NCBI GenBank assembly: GCA_035310125.1
Contig: DATGEP010000115.1
Location: 1-15,395 of the forward strand
Direction of reading: 5' to 3'
Source of the DNA: DATGEP01 sp035310125
Lineage (GTDB): Bacteria; Chloroflexota; Ktedonobacteria; Ktedonobacterales; JADMIN01
DNA length: 15,395 nt
This document shows positions 12,734-15,395 of the stretch, one piece after another. The notes below the pieces were generated by a model. It was not told the origin of the DNA. It saw only the letters and a program-made list of their open reading frames with translations, and searched no databases. Every line of letters begins with the position of its first letter. Position 1 is the stretch's first letter. The translations under genes and the position numbers were made by a program.

Positions 12734-14425
12734 ATGGCCAGAATCGAGATTCGCGGCGAGCAGTACCCTGTCGGTGATATCTTCGGCGACAAATTTGCCT
12801 TCAGCATCCCCCCATACCAGCGCCCCTATGCCTGGACCACCGAGCATGCCGGCGAGCTGTTAGATGATCTGCTGGACTACCTCGGCAACAGCGACGAAGC
12901 CGTGGAAGATCTCAATCCGTACTTTCTTGGCAGCATCGTTCTCATCAAAGGCGAGCGCCCTGACGCCCAGGTTGTGGACGGCCACCAGCGTCTCATCACC
13001 CTCACCATTCTTCTCGCTGTCCTGCGCGCGCTTATCCCAGATCAGTTCGGCGAGGGCATTACGCGGCGGCTGTATGAGCCTGCCGATCCGCTCAACGATA
13101 TTCCCGCCCGCTATCGCATCAGCCCCAAGGAGCGTGACGCTCGCTTCTTTCAGGAATACATCCAAAGCCCGGACGGCCTGCGCAAGCTCCGCGAGCACAT
13201 CCCACCTGAGCTACCCGACAGCCAGCGGAACATGCGTGAGAACGCGCTGCACTATCTCCGCGAGCTCGCGCCACTTTCCACAGAGCGCCGCGTCCGCCTC
13301 GCGCAATTCGTCGTGCGGCGTTGCCTGCTCGTCGTCGTCTCCACCCCTGATCTCAGCTCAGCCTATCGCATCTTCTCCATCCTCAACGATCGCGGCCTCG
13401 ATCTCTCGTCCGCCGACATTCTCAAGGCGGATATCATCGGTCGTATTCCCGAAAGCGCCCAGCAAACCTACACCGCCCGTTGGGAAGATACCGAGGAGCT
13501 CTTGGGCCGCGAAGCCTTCGACGATCTCCTTGGCCACATCCGCACCATCTACCGCAAAAACCTGCAACCGCGAGAAGCCATGCTCGATGAGTTCCGCACG
13601 CACGTCATCGGCGTTGTGGGCGACTCGCAACGGCTGATTGATGACCTGGTGGTGCCATATGGTCGCGCATACGATGTCATTCTGCACGCAAGCTACCAGC
13701 ATGCCGAAGGCGCTGATCGTGTCAATGAGCCGCTGCGCTGGCTCAATCGCGTTGATCACATGGATTGGATGGCGCCCGCAATCCTCTATCTCTCCCTGCA
13801 TCACGACAATCCCGAACGGCTGGCGCGTTTCTTCACCGAGTTGGAGCGGCTCGCCGCCTCCCTGATGATCCGGCGGCAGTACGCGCACCGGCGCACGCCG
13901 CGCTATGCCCGCCTGATCGTCGCCATTGAGCGTGGCGACGACCTCTCGTTCCCCAGCTCGCCTATTCAGCTCAGCGCCGAGGAGCGCGAGGCCACGATAG
14001 GCGCGCTCAGTGGCGATTTCTATCTCATGTCCCCTCGACCGCGCCAGTATGCGCTCCTGCGGCTGGATAGCAGCCTGGCCGGCACAGAAGCCGTCTACAA
14101 TCGGCGTACCATCACTGTCGAGCATGTCCTGCCGCGTAATCCCGCGCAGGATAGCGAGTGGATGCGCGCATTTCCGACACCCGAAGAACGGGCCAGCCAT
14201 GTCCACCGGCTCGGCAATCTCGTCCTGCTCTCTGGCACGAAGAACGCGAACGCCTCGAATTATGACTTCGCCCGCAAGAAGCAGGTCTACTTCGCCGCTC
14301 GCAATGGCGTCTCACCCTTTGCCCTGACGACCCAGGTGCTTCAAGAGGAAGAATGGACGCCAGCAGTGATCGAGCGCCGCCAGCAGGAGCTAATCGGTCG
14401 TCTCAAGCAGGTGTGGCGCCTGTAG
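12734..14425 (+). CDS. DUF262-DUF1524 (GmrSD-like) putative defence nuclease
   Basis: A 563-residue protein with the two-domain plan of GmrSD-type enzymes. The N-terminal DUF262 (ParB/sulfiredoxin-like) domain shows FSIPPYQRPYAW (23-34), FLGSIVLIK (64-72), VVDGHQRLITLTILL (80-94; usually DGQQR, so H84 is a substitution) and FSILNDRGLDLSSADILKADIIG (214-236). The C-terminal DUF1524 (HNH-like nuclease) domain shows ITVEHVLPRNP (460-470, likely catalytic H464), then HRLGNLVLLSGTKNANASNYDFARKK with N495 and N509 in the usual places. In GmrSD the two domains cleave glucosylated hydroxymethylcytosine DNA using NTP; relatives act as BrxU-like or phosphorothioation-linked defences. No methylase, second subunit or other defence gene is adjacent. 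The ATG at 12734 has AAGGAG (12722-12727) 6 nt upstream, rejecting earlier in-frame ATGs. Target modification unknown. Confidence 0.88.
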   Translation: MARIEIRGEQYPVGDIFGDKFAFSIPPYQRPYAWTTEHAGELLDDLLDYLGNSDEAVEDLNPYFLGSIVLIKGERPDAQVVDGHQRLITLTILLAVLRALIPDQFGEGITRRLYEPADPLNDIPARYRISPKERDARFFQEYIQSPDGLRKLREHIPPELPDSQRNMRENALHYLRELAPLSTERRVRLAQFVVRRCLLVVVSTPDLSSAYRIFSILNDRGLDLSSADILKADIIGRIPESAQQTYTARWEDTEELLGREAFDDLLGHIRTIYRKNLQPREAMLDEFRTHVIGVVGDSQRLIDDLVVPYGRAYDVILHASYQHAEGADRVNEPLRWLNRVDHMDWMAPAILYLSLHHDNPERLARFFTELERLAASLMIRRQYAHRRTPRYARLIVAIERGDDLSFPSSPIQLSAEEREATIGALSGDFYLMSPRPRQYALLRLDSSLAGTEAVYNRRTITVEHVLPRNPAQDSEWMRAFPTPEERASHVHRLGNLVLLSGTKNANASNYDFARKKQVYFAARNGVSPFALTTQVLQEEEWTPAVIERRQQELIGRLKQVWRL

Positions 14426-14450
14426 CGTGAGCCTGCCCTCTCTCGCCAGA

Positions 14451-14459
14451 TGCTACACT
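14451..14459 (+). promoter_or_regulatory. Candidate extended -10 promoter for the M20 peptidase gene
   Basis: TGCTACACT (14451-14459) resembles an extended -10 and differs in one base from the element before the DUF262 gene. It lies 82 nt upstream of the peptidase ATG, in a 115-nt gap. No clear -35 is seen. Confidence 0.3.
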
Positions 14460-14540
14460 GCTCGTGAAACACCACGTGTGGGCCAGCGGCGGGGTAGGTA
14501 ATACTCCGCACAAACTGCCATCGTACTCAGGAGGCACCCA

Positions 14541-15395
14541 ATGGACCAGTCCGCTGCGGAGCGCAAGACCGACGACGCGCTCGAAGCCCGCATCACCAAC
14601 ACCCTGATCGAGCTTGCCGGCATTCCGAGCATCTCCGGCTCTGAGGGCCACGTGCGTGACTACATGATCGAGCGTTTGGACCGCTTCGGCCTCGCCCCCA
14701 TCGTTGACGACGCCGGCAATCTCATTGCTCGCGTTCCCGGCGTCCCTACCACCCGCGACGCTGAGCCGCCGCTCCTGCTCAACGCCCACATGGACCGTGT
14801 GCCTCCCGGCGCCGCTCATACCCCCACCATCACCGATGGCGTCATGCGCAGCGACGGAACCACCAACCTCGGCGCCGACGACAGCGCGGGCCTCGCCATC
14901 ATCCTGCATACCGTCGAAACGCTGCACTACTCCGCCCTGACGCATCCGCCCCTGCTGCTGCTCCTCACCACCGGCGAAGAAGTGGGCCTGACCGGCGCCA
15001 AGGCCTTCGATCCCTCCCCCTGGGGCGTACGCGAAGGCATCGTTTTTGATAACGCGGGCGAGCCGGGCGTCGTCGTCCAGCGCGCCGCCACCTACATCGC
15101 CTTTGATGTGACGCTCCACGGCAGCGGCGGCCACCCCGGCAAGCAGCTAGCGGGCGCTGCCAGCGCCATCGAAATGTTCCGCCGCGCTCAGTATCCATCC
15201 GGCTCGCTCGACGGCGACACCACCCGCGTCTCCATCGGCCGCATCGAAGGCGGCACCGCCCGCAACGCCGTCCCACGCGAAGTACGCATCCAGGGCGAAG
15301 TGCGCACACTCCTCGAAGGCGCCGCGCGTGACACCCTGCTCGCCTCCATCGAGCAGGCGTTCACCGAAGCCGCCCAATCGCTCGGCGGCAGCGCC
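14541..15395 (+). CDS. M20-family metallopeptidase, PepT-like (cut by the window edge)
   Basis: The first 285 codons are open with no stop and run off the right edge; the whole protein should be about 370-400 residues. It is an M20-type zinc aminopeptidase of the PepT-like group. Metal-binding motifs are visible: LNAHMDRVPPG (H83, D85), NLGADDSAG (D113 likely the bridging Asp) and TTGEEVGLTGA (E146 base, E147 ligand), then FDNAGEPG in place of the usual fourth-ligand 'lD.gg..G' segment. From about residue 183, 'YIAFDVTLHGSGGHPG' begins the dimerisation (lid) domain, with 'IGRIEGGTARNAVP' typical of it. The start ATG has AGGAGG (14529-14534) 6 nt upstream. Cytoplasmic peptide breakdown is the likely role. 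The last metal ligand lies beyond the window. Confidence 0.87.
   Translation, partial: MDQSAAERKTDDALEARITNTLIELAGIPSISGSEGHVRDYMIERLDRFGLAPIVDDAGNLIARVPGVPTTRDAEPPLLLNAHMDRVPPGAAHTPTITDGVMRSDGTTNLGADDSAGLAIILHTVETLHYSALTHPPLLLLLTTGEEVGLTGAKAFDPSPWGVREGIVFDNAGEPGVVVQRAATYIAFDVTLHGSGGHPGKQLAGAASAIEMFRRAQYPSGSLDGDTTRVSIGRIEGGTARNAVPREVRIQGEVRTLLEGAARDTLLASIEQAFTEAAQSLGGSA

Noticed and set aside
13358..14206. Minus-strand open frame (282 codons) inside the DUF262-DUF1524 gene
   Set aside because: Antisense to strongly conserved motifs with no resemblance to a known protein.
14403..15134. Minus-strand open frame (243 codons) opposite the M20 peptidase
   Set aside because: The plus strand carries intact metal-binding motifs and a good ribosome-binding site; the minus frame is Gly/Ala-rich noise.

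Overview
The window is GC-rich (roughly 60-63% by eye) and bacterial. Several things fit a Chloroflexota genome, perhaps of the Ktedonobacteria type: a Ser/Thr kinase-like receptor with an extracytoplasmic RskA-like domain, a YafY-type WYL regulator, a HicB-like orphan, an AadA-like nucleotidyltransferase remnant, and short 'TAGGGGCGTCCG' palindromic repeats between genes. The taxonomic call is inference. There is no rRNA, tRNA, CRISPR array or complete insertion sequence.

Layout. Positions 1-314 are non-coding and end in three tandem 9-bp repeats just upstream of a MntP-type manganese exporter (+, 315-926). A block of minus-strand genes follows, listed here from left to right: a phospholipase D/cardiolipin synthase-like enzyme with two HKD motifs (944-2830); a VOC/glyoxalase-fold protein (3376-3726); a 708-residue kinase-like membrane receptor (3954-6080); a WYL regulator (6273-7238); a small membrane protein (7381-7830) overlapping a shortened HicB-like gene (7823-8014); a HAD phosphatase (8247-8930); and a 3'-truncated nucleotidyltransferase (8920-9207). 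A plus-strand remnant of a SnoaL-type ester cyclase (2976-3239) lies between the phospholipase and VOC genes, directly next to a dispersed repeat. A divergent region (9208-9490) with a strongly folded, MITE-like segment separates this block from a plus-strand FGGY sugar kinase (9491-11002). Next are a minus-strand unknown gene (11095-11571) and three plus-strand genes: an alpha/beta hydrolase (11697-12647), a solitary DUF262-DUF1524 (GmrSD-like) putative nuclease (12734-14425) and an M20 peptidase that runs off the right edge (14541-15395).

How the parts may work together. Most genes look like independent units with their own ribosome-binding sites; there is no long operon. The FGGY kinase and HAD phosphatase sit on either side of one divergent region and could both act on sugar phosphates, but nothing shows that they are linked. 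The DUF262-DUF1524 protein is the only likely defence gene.

The most notable item is the 708-residue receptor. Its kinase fold keeps DFG and APE but has Arg at the ATP-binding Lys position and HRN in place of HRD, so it is a predicted pseudokinase. Outside the membrane it carries an RskA-like domain and an approximately 210-residue His-containing helical domain. Upstream is a near-consensus promoter with an inverted repeat abutting the -35 box. The region also holds three decaying genes (ester cyclase, HicB, nucleotidyltransferase), two of them next to repeat-rich sequence, which suggests a locus that has been rearranged.
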